Below, one piece after another: positions 1 through 7,934 of a stretch of DNA of 9,774 bases (position 1 is its first letter; the number at the start of each line of letters is the position of its first letter). The notes below the pieces were generated by a model. The model had not been told where the DNA came from. It ran no database searches and worked only from the letters and a program-made list of their open reading frames with translations. The translations under genes and the position numbers were made by a program. Source of the DNA: Candidatus Pelagibacter sp. TMED153 (GTDB lineage Bacteria > Pseudomonadota > Alphaproteobacteria > Pelagibacterales > Pelagibacteraceae); NCBI GenBank assembly GCA_002169935.2, contig NHHC02000043.1, positions 1 through 9,774 of the forward strand, read 5' to 3'.

Positions 1-85
1 AGAAGCTAAGAAGGAAGAACCTAAAGCAGAAGCTAAGAAGGAAGAACCTAAAGCAGAAGCTAAGAAGGAAGAACCTAAAGCTTAA
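1..85 (+). CDS. C-terminal tail of an unidentified protein, low-complexity Lys/Glu/Ala repeats (5' partial)
   Basis: A reading frame enters from the left edge and ends at a TAA at 83-85. Its last 27 codons are three copies of the nonapeptide EAKKEEPKA, a charged tail that should be disordered and contains no catalytic motif. The protein's folded part lies outside the window, so its identity cannot be read from these bases. The next genes are trmD and rplS. In many bacteria these follow rpsP (ribosomal protein S16) and rimM, and alphaproteobacterial S16 often carries an Ala/Lys/Glu-rich C-terminal extension. S16 is therefore my first guess and RimM with a tail the second, both from context only. 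The stop codon is 16 bases before trmD, so the two are probably co-transcribed. Confidence 0.75.
   Translation, partial: EAKKEEPKAEAKKEEPKAEAKKEEPKA
2..82 (+). repeat. In-frame 27-bp tandem repeat, three copies visible
   Basis: Units lie at 2-28, 29-55 and 56-82. They are identical except for the last base of the third unit (GCT instead of GCA, both Ala). The period of 27 bases is nine codons, so gain or loss of a unit keeps the frame. The array touches the left edge, where base 1 fits the end of another unit, so the true copy number is unknown. Near-identity at the DNA level, including synonymous positions, points to recent expansion by slippage or recombination rather than old selection on the peptide alone. 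Confidence 0.95.
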
Positions 86-87
86 TT

Positions 88-93
88 AGGAGA
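88..93 (+). promoter_or_regulatory. Shine-Dalgarno site of trmD
   Basis: AGGAGA lies 8 bases before the ATG at 102. It is the only strong, well-spaced ribosome-binding site in front of any gene in the window, and it supports the chosen trmD start. Confidence 0.8.
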
Positions 94-101
94 TAGCATC
101 T

Positions 102-803
102 ATGTTTGAAGTAAAAATTTTTACTTTGTATCCTGACCTATACCCTGGACCACTTAATACTGGGATTTATAAAAAAGCTCAGGAAGAAAAGATTTGGAAT
201 TTAAAAGTGATAAATATTAGGGATTATGCAACTGATAAGCATAGTTCAGTTGATGGGACTCCTTTTGGTGGGGGCAGTGGAATGTTATTAAGACCAGATG
301 TTGTAGCTTCAGCATTAGATTCAAATCTAGAAAGTAAAGAATCCACGATTTATTTATCTCCTAAAGGAAAAAAATTTGATCAAAGAAATGCAAGAAAATT
401 TAGTAAAGGAAAAAAATTAAATTTGTTATGCGGGCATTTTGAAGGAATTGATCAAAGAATTTTAGAAACACGAAATATTGAAGAATATAGTATTGGTGAC
501 TTTATATTATCCGGAGGAGAAACAGCTTCATTTGTTTTAATTGATTCTGTTATACGATTATTACCTGGTGTACTTGGAAATGATAATTCAACAAAAGAAG
601 AAAGTTTTGAAAATGATCTTTTAGAATACCCTCAATATACAAAACCTCAAAATTGGGAAGGAAAAAGCCCTCCAGAAGTACTTTTATCAGGAGATCATGC
701 TAAAATTAAAGACTGGCGTTTATTCCAATCAGAGGCTATAACACGTCGCCAGAGGCCAGATCTTTGGAAAAAATATTTAGATAAAAAAAATGAAAAACAT
801 TGA
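102..803 (+). CDS. trmD: tRNA (guanine-N1)-methyltransferase TrmD
   Basis: TrmD transfers a methyl group from S-adenosylmethionine to N1 of G37 in tRNAs with G at position 36, which prevents +1 frameshifting. It is a cytoplasmic SPOUT-family enzyme that works as a homodimer. The 233 residues match the usual length. Visible family motifs are [11 protein letters not shown] (57-66), [10 protein letters not shown] (85-94), [12 protein letters not shown] (108-119), and [11 protein letters not shown] (130-140) in the trefoil-knot cofactor site. RLLPGVLG (152-159) contains the conserved Arg152, and YPQYTKP (176-182) and LLSGDHAKI (194-202) follow. The position of E. coli catalytic Asp169 is Glu167 here (KEESF). 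The start is fixed by a good Shine-Dalgarno site 8 bases upstream. The last 14 bases overlap rplS, so translation of the two is probably coupled. Confidence 0.97.
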   Translation: MFEVKIFTLYPDLYPGPLNTGIYKKAQEEKIWNLKVINIRDYATDKHSSVDGTPFGGGSGMLLRPDVVASALDSNLESKESTIYLSPKGKKFDQRNARKFSKGKKLNLLCGHFEGIDQRILETRNIEEYSIGDFILSGGETASFVLIDSVIRLLPGVLGNDNSTKEESFENDLLEYPQYTKPQNWEGKSPPEVLLSGDHAKIKDWRLFQSEAITRRQRPDLWKKYLDKKNEKH

Positions 804-1296
804 AGATATAAATAAAGAAGCAATTAAAAAAATAGTTGCAAATAAAAAAATAACGGATTTTTCTCCAGGTGATACAATAAAAGTAGGAGTAAAAATAGTA
901 GAAGGAAAAAGAGAGCGGATTCAATATTTTGAAGGTGTTTGTATAGCCAAAAAAAATAGAGACTTAAACTCTTCTTTTACAGTCAGAAAAATATCATTCG
1001 GAGAAGGCGTTGAAAGAACTTTTGCACTATACAGTCCAAATGTAGATTCGATTAAAGTTGTTAGATCAGGAAAGGTTAGAAGAGCTAAACTTTATTATTT
1101 AAGAGGTAGAAAGGGTAAATCAGCTAGAATTGCTGAAAGAATAAAGAAAAAAATTGGAATAGATATATCTGCTAAATCCACTGAGCCTGTAAAAAAAGTG
1201 GTATCACCCAATAAAGAGGAAGTAAAAGTAGAAGAAAAAGAAGATATTTCTGCTGTTCAAAAAAAAACAGAAACAAAAACTAACGAAAAAAAATAA
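790..1296 (+). CDS. rplS: 50S ribosomal protein L19 with long charged C-terminal tail
   Basis: L19 sits at the interface of the 30S and 50S subunits. Residues 1 to about 118 form the normal L19 domain. Recognisable parts are FSPGDTIKV (24-32), the [14 protein letters not shown] region (41-54), [16 protein letters not shown] (63-78) and the basic segment [20 protein letters not shown] (95-114). The remaining 50 or so residues are rich in Lys, Glu, Val and Thr and look disordered. The usual length is about 115-130, so 168 is long. The ATG lies inside the end of trmD (14-base overlap) right after a run of eight A's, with no Shine-Dalgarno sequence. Expression probably depends on ribosomes finishing trmD. 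The trmD-rplS order is widely conserved in bacteria. Confidence 0.97.
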   Translation: MKNIEDINKEAIKKIVANKKITDFSPGDTIKVGVKIVEGKRERIQYFEGVCIAKKNRDLNSSFTVRKISFGEGVERTFALYSPNVDSIKVVRSGKVRRAKLYYLRGRKGKSARIAERIKKKIGIDISAKSTEPVKKVVSPNKEEVKVEEKEDISAVQKKTETKTNEKK

Positions 1297-1306
1297 TTAA
1301 TTTTGA

Positions 1307-2707
1307 ATGTCAAAAACTCTATATGATAAAATATGGGAAGATCACCTTGTTCATAAACAATCTGATGGAACTTCATTAATTTACGTTGATAGACATTTAG
1401 TTCATGAAGTTACAAGCCCACAAGCTTTTGAGGGGTTAAGAGTTCAAAAAAGAAAAGTAAGAAGGCCGGAACTAACATTGGCTGTACCAGATCATAATGT
1501 TCCAACTACTGATAGATCTAAAGGTATTGATGACGAAGAATCTAAAATTCAAGTAGATACATTAAGGAGCAATTGTAAAGAATTCGGAGTAGAACTTTTT
1601 GATGTTAATGATAAAAGACAAGGAATAGTTCATATTATTGGACCTGAGCAAGGATTCACCCAACCAGGTACAGTTATAGTCTGTGGAGATAGCCATACTG
1701 CAACACACGGTGCGTTTGGAGCTTTAGCTTTCGGAATTGGTACTTCAGAGGTAGAACATGTGCTAGCAACTCAAACTTTAATTCAAAAGAAATCCAAAAA
1801 TTTAAGGATAAATGTTAACGGAACATTACCTAAGGGCGTTACTGCTAAAGATGTTATTTTAAAAATTATTGGAACAATCGGAACTGCCGGGGGCACAGGT
1901 TATGTTATTGAATTTTCTGGAGAAGTAATAAGAAATCTAAGCATGGAAGAAAGAATGACAATTTGTAATATGACTATAGAGGCAGGAGCAAGAGCAGGAT
2001 TAATCGCTCCTGATGAAAAGACTTTTGATTATTTAAAAAACAAAGAAATGTCTCCAAAAGGTGAAAATTGGGATAAAGCAATAAAATTTTGGAAATTTTT
2101 ATATTCGGACAAAAATTGTAAATTTGATAAAGAAATTAATATTAATGGGAGAGAAATTGAACCATTGGTAACGTGGGGTACCTCACCTCAAGACGTATCA
2201 CCTGTAACTGGAGTTGTACCTGATCCTAATAAAGAAACTAATGAAGATAGAAAAATGGCTATGCAAAGATCTTTAGAATATATGGGTTTAAAGCCAAACA
2301 CTAAAATATCTGATATAAAAATAGACAAGATATTTATTGGCAGTTGTACAAATGGAAGAATAGAAGATTTGAGATTAGCCGCTGATCTTTTAAAAGGAAA
2401 AAAGATTGCTAATACTGTAAGTGCAATGGTTGTGCCAGGATCGGGTTTAGTAAAAGCTCAAGCAGAGCAAGAAGGCCTACATAAAATATTTATTGAAGCA
2501 GGATTTGAATGGAGAGAACCTGGTTGTTCAATGTGTTTAGGGATGAACCCAGACCAATTAAAACCGAAAGAAAGATGTGCATCAACATCAAATAGAAATT
2601 TTGAAGGAAGACAAGGTAGAGGAGGCAGAACTCATTTAGTCAGCCCAGGTATGGCGATAGCAGCTGCAATTAAAGGTCATCTTTCAGATGTTAGGGAATT
2701 AGAATAA
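1307..2707 (+). CDS. leuC: 3-isopropylmalate dehydratase, large subunit
   Basis: With LeuD it isomerises 2-isopropylmalate to 3-isopropylmalate in leucine synthesis. It belongs to the aconitase superfamily and carries a [4Fe-4S] cluster. The 466 residues fit bacterial LeuC. The N-terminal segment [19 protein letters not shown] (26-44) is typical, followed by VPDHNVPT (60-67), [20 protein letters not shown] (126-145) and GSCTNGR (345-351). The cluster ligands are Cys347, Cys407 and Cys410 ([12 protein letters not shown]). The end holds [20 protein letters not shown] (428-447), with the residues that bind the substrate acid groups. Aconitase and homoaconitase are less likely because the small domain is a separate downstream gene and the N-terminal motif is LeuC-like. 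The gap after rplS is 10 bases and no ribosome-binding site is visible. The stop shares one base with the leuD start (TAATG). Confidence 0.97.
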   Translation: MSKTLYDKIWEDHLVHKQSDGTSLIYVDRHLVHEVTSPQAFEGLRVQKRKVRRPELTLAVPDHNVPTTDRSKGIDDEESKIQVDTLRSNCKEFGVELFDVNDKRQGIVHIIGPEQGFTQPGTVIVCGDSHTATHGAFGALAFGIGTSEVEHVLATQTLIQKKSKNLRINVNGTLPKGVTAKDVILKIIGTIGTAGGTGYVIEFSGEVIRNLSMEERMTICNMTIEAGARAGLIAPDEKTFDYLKNKEMSPKGENWDKAIKFWKFLYSDKNCKFDKEININGREIEPLVTWGTSPQDVSPVTGVVPDPNKETNEDRKMAMQRSLEYMGLKPNTKISDIKIDKIFIGSCTNGRIEDLRLAADLLKGKKIANTVSAMVVPGSGLVKAQAEQEGLHKIFIEAGFEWREPGCSMCLGMNPDQLKPKERCASTSNRNFEGRQGRGGRTHLVSPGMAIAAAIKGHLSDVRELE

Positions 2708-3315
2708 TGGAAAAATTTTTTAAATTAAAAAGCATACCTTCTTATTTATCGTTACAAAATATCGATACAGATATGATAATTCCTAAACAATTCTTAAAGA
2801 CAATTAAAAGAACTGGTTTAGGAAAAAGTTTGTTTTACGAAATGCGTTATGATGAAAATGGAAAAGTTATAAATGAATTTATATTAAATAAAGAACCGTA
2901 TAATAAATCTAAAATTTTATTAGCAGGTAAAAATTTTGGTTGTGGTTCCTCAAGAGAGCATGCTCCTTGGGCATTATCAGATTTTGGCATTAAGAGTATT
3001 ATAAGTTCTAGTTTTGCAGATATATTTTATAATAATTGTTTTAAAAATGGTATTTTACCAATAATTATTAGCGAAGAAAAAGTTTTAGAATTATCTAATT
3101 ATTCAAAAAGAAAAGAAGAAATAGAAATAAATTTAGAACAACAACAAATTTATTTTGGAAATAAAGTGATTAAATTTGAGATAGATGAATTTAAAAAAAA
3201 ATGCTTGATAGAAGGTTTAGATGATATTGATTTATCTATGAAAAAAATAGAACAAATTAATAGTTATGAGAGAATGATTAATTCCAACAAACCCTGGATT
3301 TTAAGAAATGGTTAA
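2707..3315 (+). CDS. leuD: 3-isopropylmalate dehydratase, small subunit
   Basis: This is the swivelling small subunit that closes the LeuC active site and helps set substrate specificity. Family motifs are [16 protein letters not shown] (18-33), [17 protein letters not shown] (74-90), [19 protein letters not shown] (101-119) and [12 protein letters not shown] (167-178, approximate). The protein ends near a conserved PW. At 202 residues it is the expected size for the long, proteobacterial form of LeuD. The ATG overlaps the leuC stop by one base, so translation is probably coupled and the subunits would be made together. A weak purine run (AGGGAA, 2693-2698) lies 8 bases upstream. The last 8 bases overlap leuB. 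Confidence 0.97.
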   Translation: MEKFFKLKSIPSYLSLQNIDTDMIIPKQFLKTIKRTGLGKSLFYEMRYDENGKVINEFILNKEPYNKSKILLAGKNFGCGSSREHAPWALSDFGIKSIISSSFADIFYNNCFKNGILPIIISEEKVLELSNYSKRKEEIEINLEQQQIYFGNKVIKFEIDEFKKKCLIEGLDDIDLSMKKIEQINSYERMINSNKPWILRNG

Positions 3316-4414
3316 ACCTAAAAGCAGAAAAATTTTACTATTACCAGGAGATGGTATTGGACCAGAAGTTGTTAGTGAGGTTAAAAAAATACTAGAATGG
3401 TTCAATAAAAACAAATCTTTAGATTTTAGTTTTGAAGAGGAGCTAATTGGTGGAGCATCAATCGACGCTAATAAAATTCCGATAACTGACGAAGTTTTTT
3501 TTAAGTCTTTGGAGTCAGATGCTGTAATCCTGGGAGCTTGCGGTGGCCCAAAGTGGGATAATTTAGAGTTTTCTAAAAAGCCAGAAAGAGCGCTTTTAAA
3601 ACTTAGAAAAGAACTAAAACTATTTGCAAATCTAAGACCAGCGATTTGTTTCAGACAATTAGTAGATTCATCTACTTTAAAACCAGAAATAGTATCAGGT
3701 TTAGATATTATGATCGTTAGAGAATTGACAGGAGGAATATATTTTGGTGAGCCAAGAGGAATCGAGCCTATAGAAAACAATCAACGAAGAGGTATAAATA
3801 CACACTCTTATACCACAGGTGAAATACAAAGAATTGCCAGAGTTGCTTTTGATTTAGCAAAAAAAAGAAAAAATAAAGTAACTTCTTGTGAAAAGTCTAA
3901 TGTGATGGAAGCCGGGGTTTTATGGAGAGAAGAGGTCCAAGCATTAAAAGATAAAGAATATAAAAAAATAGAACTCAACCATATGTTGGCAGATAATTGT
4001 GCTATGCAACTTTTAAGAAATCCAAAGCAATTTGACGTTATACTTGCAGACAATCTATTCGGGGACATGTTATCAGATGAGGCGGCAATGTTAACAGGAT
4101 CCTTAGGTTTATTACCTTCAGCTTCTCTAGGAGCAAAAGATAAAAATGGAAAAATTAGGTCTCTCTACGAACCGGTCCACGGTTCTGCCCCAGACATTAC
4201 TGGAAAAAATATTGCTAATCCTATTGCAACAATATTGAGCTTATCTATGGCTTTAAAATATTCTCTAGATCTTGATAAAGAAGCAGATTTATTGGATGAA
4301 GCAGTTCAAAAGGTATTAGATGATGGTTTAAGAACAAAAGATATAATGTCAGATGGTAAAAAAGAAGTTACCACCACTGATATGGGTGATGCAATTATCT
4401 CGAAATTGAAATAA
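3308..4414 (+). CDS. leuB: 3-isopropylmalate dehydrogenase
   Basis: LeuB oxidises and decarboxylates 3-isopropylmalate to 2-oxoisocaproate with NAD+ and Mg2+ or Mn2+, and works as a cytoplasmic homodimer. The N-terminus carries [13 protein letters not shown] (10-22). Substrate arginines correspond to Arg100, Arg110 and Arg138. The catalytic pair is Tyr145 ([10 protein letters not shown]) and Lys196 (CEKSNVM). Metal-binding aspartates are Asp229, Asp253 and Asp257, inside HMLADNCAM and [15 protein letters not shown]. The NAD site is [18 protein letters not shown] (288-305), with Asp296 where NAD-specific members have the adenosine-ribose-binding Asp. [11 protein letters not shown] is typical of LeuB rather than isocitrate dehydrogenase. 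At 368 residues it is full length. It overlaps leuD by 8 bases and has no clear Shine-Dalgarno site, so coupling to leuD is likely. No leuA is in the window. Confidence 0.97.
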   Translation: MVKPKSRKILLLPGDGIGPEVVSEVKKILEWFNKNKSLDFSFEEELIGGASIDANKIPITDEVFFKSLESDAVILGACGGPKWDNLEFSKKPERALLKLRKELKLFANLRPAICFRQLVDSSTLKPEIVSGLDIMIVRELTGGIYFGEPRGIEPIENNQRRGINTHSYTTGEIQRIARVAFDLAKKRKNKVTSCEKSNVMEAGVLWREEVQALKDKEYKKIELNHMLADNCAMQLLRNPKQFDVILADNLFGDMLSDEAAMLTGSLGLLPSASLGAKDKNGKIRSLYEPVHGSAPDITGKNIANPIATILSLSMALKYSLDLDKEADLLDEAVQKVLDDGLRTKDIMSDGKKEVTTTDMGDAIISKLK

Positions 4415-4426
4415 AATAATCAAGAA

Positions 4427-5419
4427 ATGAATTTTGCAATAATCGGTGCTACAGGCAACGTAGGTAGAAAAACAATAGAGGTATTAGAAAAATCAAAACT
4501 AGAAATTGATAATCTTTTTCTAGTCGCATCACAAAAAAGCGCTGGGCAAAAATTAGTTTTTAAAAAAAAAGAAATAGTTGTTGAACTATTAGAAAAGTAC
4601 GATTTCTCAAAAGCAGGAATTACAATTTTTGCAGCTGGAAGTGAAATTGCAAAAAAATGGGCTTCTCAAGCTTCAAAAAAAACTATCGTTATAGATAATT
4701 CAAAATATTTCAGAATGAACAAAGATGTTCCTTTGGTAGTTGCAGAGGTTAATCCAGGTGATTTAAAAGCTCACAAAAATATTATAGCAAATCCTAACTG
4801 TTCGACGATACAATTAATGCTTCCTATGAAACCTCTTCACGATAAGTATAGAATTAAAAGAGCAGTAGTTTCTACTTATCAAGCAGTTTCTGGAGCAGGA
4901 AAAGCATCCGAAGACGAATTGTTTGCTCAAACTAAAGATTATTTGAAAGGTAAAGAAATTAAAGTTCAAAATTTTACAAAACAAATAGCATTCAATTTAA
5001 TTCCTCACATAGACTCCTTTGTCGAGGATGGATATACGAAAGAAGAATGGAAAATGGAAAATGAGACAAAAAAAATTTTGGATAAAAAAATAGGCTTAAC
5101 TGCAACTTGTGTAAGAGTTCCGGTAAAAACATCTCACTCTGAGTCAGTAAACTTAGAATTTGAAAAAGATTATGATTTAGAAATTGTAAAAAAAATATTA
5201 ACGAACGCTCCAGGATGTAAAGTTGTTGATGAAAATAAAGATGGAGGATATATAACACCTTTAGAGGCAGAAGGAGATTATTCGACTTTCATCTCTAGAA
5301 TAAGAAAAGATCACTCTAACAAAAAAGCATTAAACATGTGGGTAGTTTCAGACAATTTATTAAAAGGGGCGGCTTTAAACACAGTTCAAATAGCAGAGTG
5401 TTTAATGAAGAAAAAGTAA
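4427..5419 (+). CDS. asd: Aspartate-semialdehyde dehydrogenase
   Basis: Asd reduces aspartyl-4-phosphate to aspartate-4-semialdehyde with NADPH. This is the common step to lysine and diaminopimelate, threonine and methionine. The NADP-binding loop GATGNVGRKTIEVL is at residues 7-20. The nucleophile is Cys125 in NPNCSTIQ. STYQAVSGAGK (149-159) follows, with Gln152 at the expected distance of 27 from the cysteine. Arg230 and His237 (TCVRVPVKTSHSES) are the substrate-binding Arg and the general base, 7 residues apart as in characterised enzymes. At 330 residues it is slightly short for the family but has no visible gap. It starts 12 bases after leuB with no strong ribosome-binding site, and sdhC begins 23 bases after its stop. 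It probably shares a transcript with leuCDB. Confidence 0.96.
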   Translation: MNFAIIGATGNVGRKTIEVLEKSKLEIDNLFLVASQKSAGQKLVFKKKEIVVELLEKYDFSKAGITIFAAGSEIAKKWASQASKKTIVIDNSKYFRMNKDVPLVVAEVNPGDLKAHKNIIANPNCSTIQLMLPMKPLHDKYRIKRAVVSTYQAVSGAGKASEDELFAQTKDYLKGKEIKVQNFTKQIAFNLIPHIDSFVEDGYTKEEWKMENETKKILDKKIGLTATCVRVPVKTSHSESVNLEFEKDYDLEIVKKILTNAPGCKVVDENKDGGYITPLEAEGDYSTFISRIRKDHSNKKALNMWVVSDNLLKGAALNTVQIAECLMKKK

Positions 5420-5442
5420 AAAGTTTAGTTTATAAATAAGTT

Positions 5443-5829
5443 ATGCAGCATAATAAAAATCCTTTGAGCCCACATTTACAAATCTACAAGTGGCAGATTT
5501 CATCTCTACTTTCTATTACTCATAGAATAGTAGGGATGATTAATATTTTAGCTATTACATTAATTTGTTTTTGGTCATTATCTTTACTGTTAGGAGAAAA
5601 TAGTTACGAAATAACAGAGATTTTTTTGAAATCTTTTTTTGGAAAATTTATAGCAGTCAGTCTTTGTTGGACTTTTAGTTTTCACATTCTAAACGAGATT
5701 AGACATCTAACATGGGACATAGGATATGGTTTTGATTTAAAAATTTCAAAGATTACAGGAGTTTTGGCTTTAGTTGGATCATTTGTGCTTACAATTTTAT
5801 TTTATCTAGCAGGAATTTTTTTTTATTAA
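5443..5829 (+). CDS. sdhC: Succinate dehydrogenase cytochrome b556 subunit (membrane anchor)
   Basis: SdhC is one of two inner-membrane anchors of complex II. It helps bind haem b and ubiquinone. The N-terminal signature PLSPHLQIYKWQISSLLSITHR (7-28) is that of alphaproteobacterial and mitochondrial SdhC. Ser24 and Arg28 match the E. coli quinone-site residues Ser27 and Arg31, and His27 matches His30. His81 is the expected axial haem ligand, in HILNEIRHLTWDIGYG (81-96). Glu85 occupies a position that is Gly in the E. coli, mitochondrial and Rickettsia sequences I remember. Three membrane helices are visible near 28-50, 62-84 and 103-126. The 128 residues are the normal length. It opens the sdhCDAB cluster. 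No promoter or ribosome-binding site is evident in the 23-base gap. Confidence 0.95.
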   Translation: MQHNKNPLSPHLQIYKWQISSLLSITHRIVGMINILAITLICFWSLSLLLGENSYEITEIFLKSFFGKFIAVSLCWTFSFHILNEIRHLTWDIGYGFDLKISKITGVLALVGSFVLTILFYLAGIFFY

Positions 5830-5830
5830 T

Positions 5831-6157
5831 ATGCATGTTTCTACAAAAAAATGGTTATTTACAAAAATAAGTTCCCTCATACTTATTCCTTTAATGATTT
5901 GGTTCATTGTAAATTTCGTTTCTATTTATGAGAATGATTATCAAACAGTAGTTCTTTTCTTTACTCAACAGCCAACAAAAATTTTGTTTTCAGTATTCAT
6001 TGTAGTGGCTTTCTTTTTTTCATCTTTAACAATAAGTGAGATATTTGAGGATTATATTAAAGATCAAAAAATCAAAAATGTCGCAAATAAATTATTGAAT
6101 ATATTTGCTATAATTATGCCTTTAATAACTATTACAGGGATATATAATTTATCTTAA
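5831..6157 (+). CDS. sdhD: Succinate dehydrogenase hydrophobic membrane anchor subunit
   Basis: SdhD pairs with SdhC to hold SdhAB on the membrane and to form the quinone and haem sites. Sequence conservation is low. The call rests on position between sdhC and sdhA, size (108 residues), three hydrophobic helices near 12-31, 49-69 and 86-106, and the motif IFEDYIKD (71-78). In that motif Asp74-Tyr75 match E. coli Asp82 and quinone-site Tyr83. Counting back 12 residues from Tyr75 puts Phe63 where the haem-ligand histidine (E. coli His71) should be. The only histidine is His2, and there is no cysteine. It starts one base after the sdhC stop without a Shine-Dalgarno site, and its stop shares one base with the sdhA start. 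Confidence 0.88.
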   Translation: MHVSTKKWLFTKISSLILIPLMIWFIVNFVSIYENDYQTVVLFFTQQPTKILFSVFIVVAFFFSSLTISEIFEDYIKDQKIKNVANKLLNIFAIIMPLITITGIYNLS

Positions 6158-7932
6158 TGAGTGAATATAAAATTATAGATCATGAATATGATGTTGTTGT
6201 TTTAGGAGCAGGAGGTTCTGGTCTTAGAGCGGCAGTTGGTCTATCTGAAGCTGGATTAAAAACAGCCTGTATTTCAAAAGTCTTTCCAACTAGAAGCCAC
6301 ACATCCGCAGCTCAGGGAGGTATTTCGGCAGCACTTGGAAACATGGGAGAAGATGATTGGAGATGGCACATGTACGATACAGTTAAAGGTTCTGATTGGT
6401 TAGGTGATCAGGATGCTATAGAATACTTGTGTAAAGAGGCTCCAAGAGCAGTTGTGGAATTAGAAAGATACGGTGTTCCATTTAGTAGGACAGATGATGG
6501 TAAAATTTATCAAAGGCCTTTTGGTGGCATGACAAAAAATTATGGTAACGGAACTGCACAAAGAACATGTGCTGCAGCTGACAGAACTGGCCATGCAATT
6601 CTACACACTCTTTATGGTCAGGCATTAAAACATAATACAGAATTTTTTATTGAATATTTTGCACTTGACTTAATTATGAAAAATGGTGAGTGCAAAGGAG
6701 TTATAGCTTGGAACTTAACAGATGGTACTATTCATAGATTTAGATCCCACATTACAATAGTTGCAACAGGTGGTTATGGAAAAGTTTATTATTCAGCTAC
6801 CTCAGCACATACCTGTACAGGAGATGGTAATGCAATGGTATTAAGAGCTGGACTACCATTACAAGATATGGAGTTTGTACAATTCCATCCAACAGGTATT
6901 TACGGAGTAGGATGTTTAATAACTGAAGGCGCTAGAGGGGAAGGAGGATTCTTGGTAAACGGTAAAGGTGAAAGATTTATGGAACGTTACGCACCAAACG
7001 CAAAGGATTTAGCATCTAGAGACGTAGTAAGCAGATCAATGGAAATGGAAATTAATGAAGGTAGAGGTGCAGGTAAAGATAAAGATCATATTAATTTACA
7101 TTTAGATCATTTAGATAAAGAAGTTTTAGAAGAAAGACTTCCAGGAATAACAGAGGCTGCAAAAACTTTTGCAAATGTTAATATAAATAAACAACCAATT
7201 CCAGTGGTGCCAACCGTTCACTATAACATGGGTGGTATACCAACAAACTACAAAGCTGAGGTTTTAACTTTAAATGGTTCAGAAAAAACAGTGCCCGGAT
7301 TAATGGCAATAGGCGAAGCAGCTTGCGTATCAGTTCATGGAGCGAATAGATTAGGATCTAATTCATTAATTGATCTCGTAGTATTTGGAAGAGCAGCTGC
7401 TAAAAGAGCAGCGGAACTTGTTAAACCAGGTATGGCACATGAAGAAGTTTCTAGTTCAGAAACAGATAAATGTTTAGATAGATTTGATAAAATTAGAAAT
7501 TCGTCAGGCTCTACTAAAACAGCAGAATTAAGATTAAATATGCAAAAAACTATGCAATCAAAATGTGCCGTATTCAGAACTGAAAAAACATTAAAAGAGG
7601 GAGTTGACCAAATAAGAAAGCCTTATGAAGGTATGGAAGATATTTCAGTTAAAGATAAATCTCTTCTTTTCAACACAGAATTAGTTGAAACTTTAGAATT
7701 TGATAATCTAATTAGACAAGCTTTGACTACTATGGACTCAGCTTACAGCAGAAAAGAAAGCCGAGGTGCTCACGCTAGGGAGGACTACAGCAAAAGAGAC
7801 GATAAAAATTTTATGAAACATACTTTAGCTTGGCAAAGTGATAAAAAAGTAGAAATAAAATATAGAGATGTTCACTCAAGAACACTTACAAACGATGTGC
7901 AATACTTCCCCCCAAAGGAGAGAGTTTATTAA
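6157..7932 (+). CDS. sdhA: Succinate dehydrogenase flavoprotein subunit
   Basis: SdhA oxidises succinate to fumarate at a covalently bound FAD on the cytoplasmic face of the membrane. The FAD-binding segment [17 protein letters not shown] is at residues 13-29. His48 in [10 protein letters not shown] is the expected site of covalent FAD attachment. Active-site residues can be placed as His244 (QFHPTG), Arg288 (SRDVVSR), His355 (PTVHYNMGG) and Arg398 ([10 protein letters not shown]). The C-terminal [10 protein letters not shown] (535-544) is typical. The 591 residues are full length, and the sequence resembles alphaproteobacterial and mitochondrial SdhA. Fumarate reductase and L-aspartate oxidase are less likely given the sdhC and sdhD genes upstream and the SdhB partner 2 bases downstream. 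The start overlaps the sdhD stop (TAATG). A weak AGGGA lies 16 bases upstream. Confidence 0.98.
   Translation: MSEYKIIDHEYDVVVLGAGGSGLRAAVGLSEAGLKTACISKVFPTRSHTSAAQGGISAALGNMGEDDWRWHMYDTVKGSDWLGDQDAIEYLCKEAPRAVVELERYGVPFSRTDDGKIYQRPFGGMTKNYGNGTAQRTCAAADRTGHAILHTLYGQALKHNTEFFIEYFALDLIMKNGECKGVIAWNLTDGTIHRFRSHITIVATGGYGKVYYSATSAHTCTGDGNAMVLRAGLPLQDMEFVQFHPTGIYGVGCLITEGARGEGGFLVNGKGERFMERYAPNAKDLASRDVVSRSMEMEINEGRGAGKDKDHINLHLDHLDKEVLEERLPGITEAAKTFANVNINKQPIPVVPTVHYNMGGIPTNYKAEVLTLNGSEKTVPGLMAIGEAACVSVHGANRLGSNSLIDLVVFGRAAAKRAAELVKPGMAHEEVSSSETDKCLDRFDKIRNSSGSTKTAELRLNMQKTMQSKCAVFRTEKTLKEGVDQIRKPYEGMEDISVKDKSLLFNTELVETLEFDNLIRQALTTMDSAYSRKESRGAHAREDYSKRDDKNFMKHTLAWQSDKKVEIKYRDVHSRTLTNDVQYFPPKERVY
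7915..7920 (+). promoter_or_regulatory. Possible Shine-Dalgarno site of sdhB
   Basis: AAGGAG sits inside the last codons of sdhA, 14 bases before the sdhB ATG. The match to the 16S rRNA tail is good but the spacing is longer than usual, so it may help reinitiation rather than act alone. Confidence 0.4.
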
Positions 7933-7934
7933 AA

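Noticed and set aside
783..790. A run of eight A's at the trmD/rplS overlap as a programmed slippage site fusing TrmD to L19
   Set aside because: A +1 shift would join the frames, but A8-A9 runs also occur at 1259-1267, 3193-3201 and 4562-4570 where no such role makes sense. Simple overlap with coupled translation explains the layout.
736..924. A minus-strand frame over the trmD/rplS junction rich in Phe and Tyr
   Set aside because: Its content is only the complement of A-rich codons in the two real genes, and no start signal or family motif is present.
1307..3315. LeuC and LeuD as homoaconitase or a split aconitase
   Set aside because: leuB follows directly, and the LeuC N-terminal and LeuD PW-ending features fit isopropylmalate dehydratase.
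3301..3780. A 159-codon open frame on the minus strand opposite leuB
   Set aside because: It lies fully antisense to well-conserved leuB codons, has Ser/Leu/Pro-rich low-complexity content, and matches no motif. It is a by-product of the composition of leuB.
5420..5442. A terminator or promoter between asd and sdhC
   Set aside because: The 23 bases are A/T-rich with no inverted repeat and are too short for a full promoter without extending into asd. No convincing -35 and -10 pair was found by eye.
6011..6020. A frameshift in sdhD at the T run, to explain the missing histidine
   Set aside because: The same frame carries hydrophobic helix sequence before the run and the conserved EDY motif after it, so a net insertion or deletion is unlikely. 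The change looks like a true substitution.
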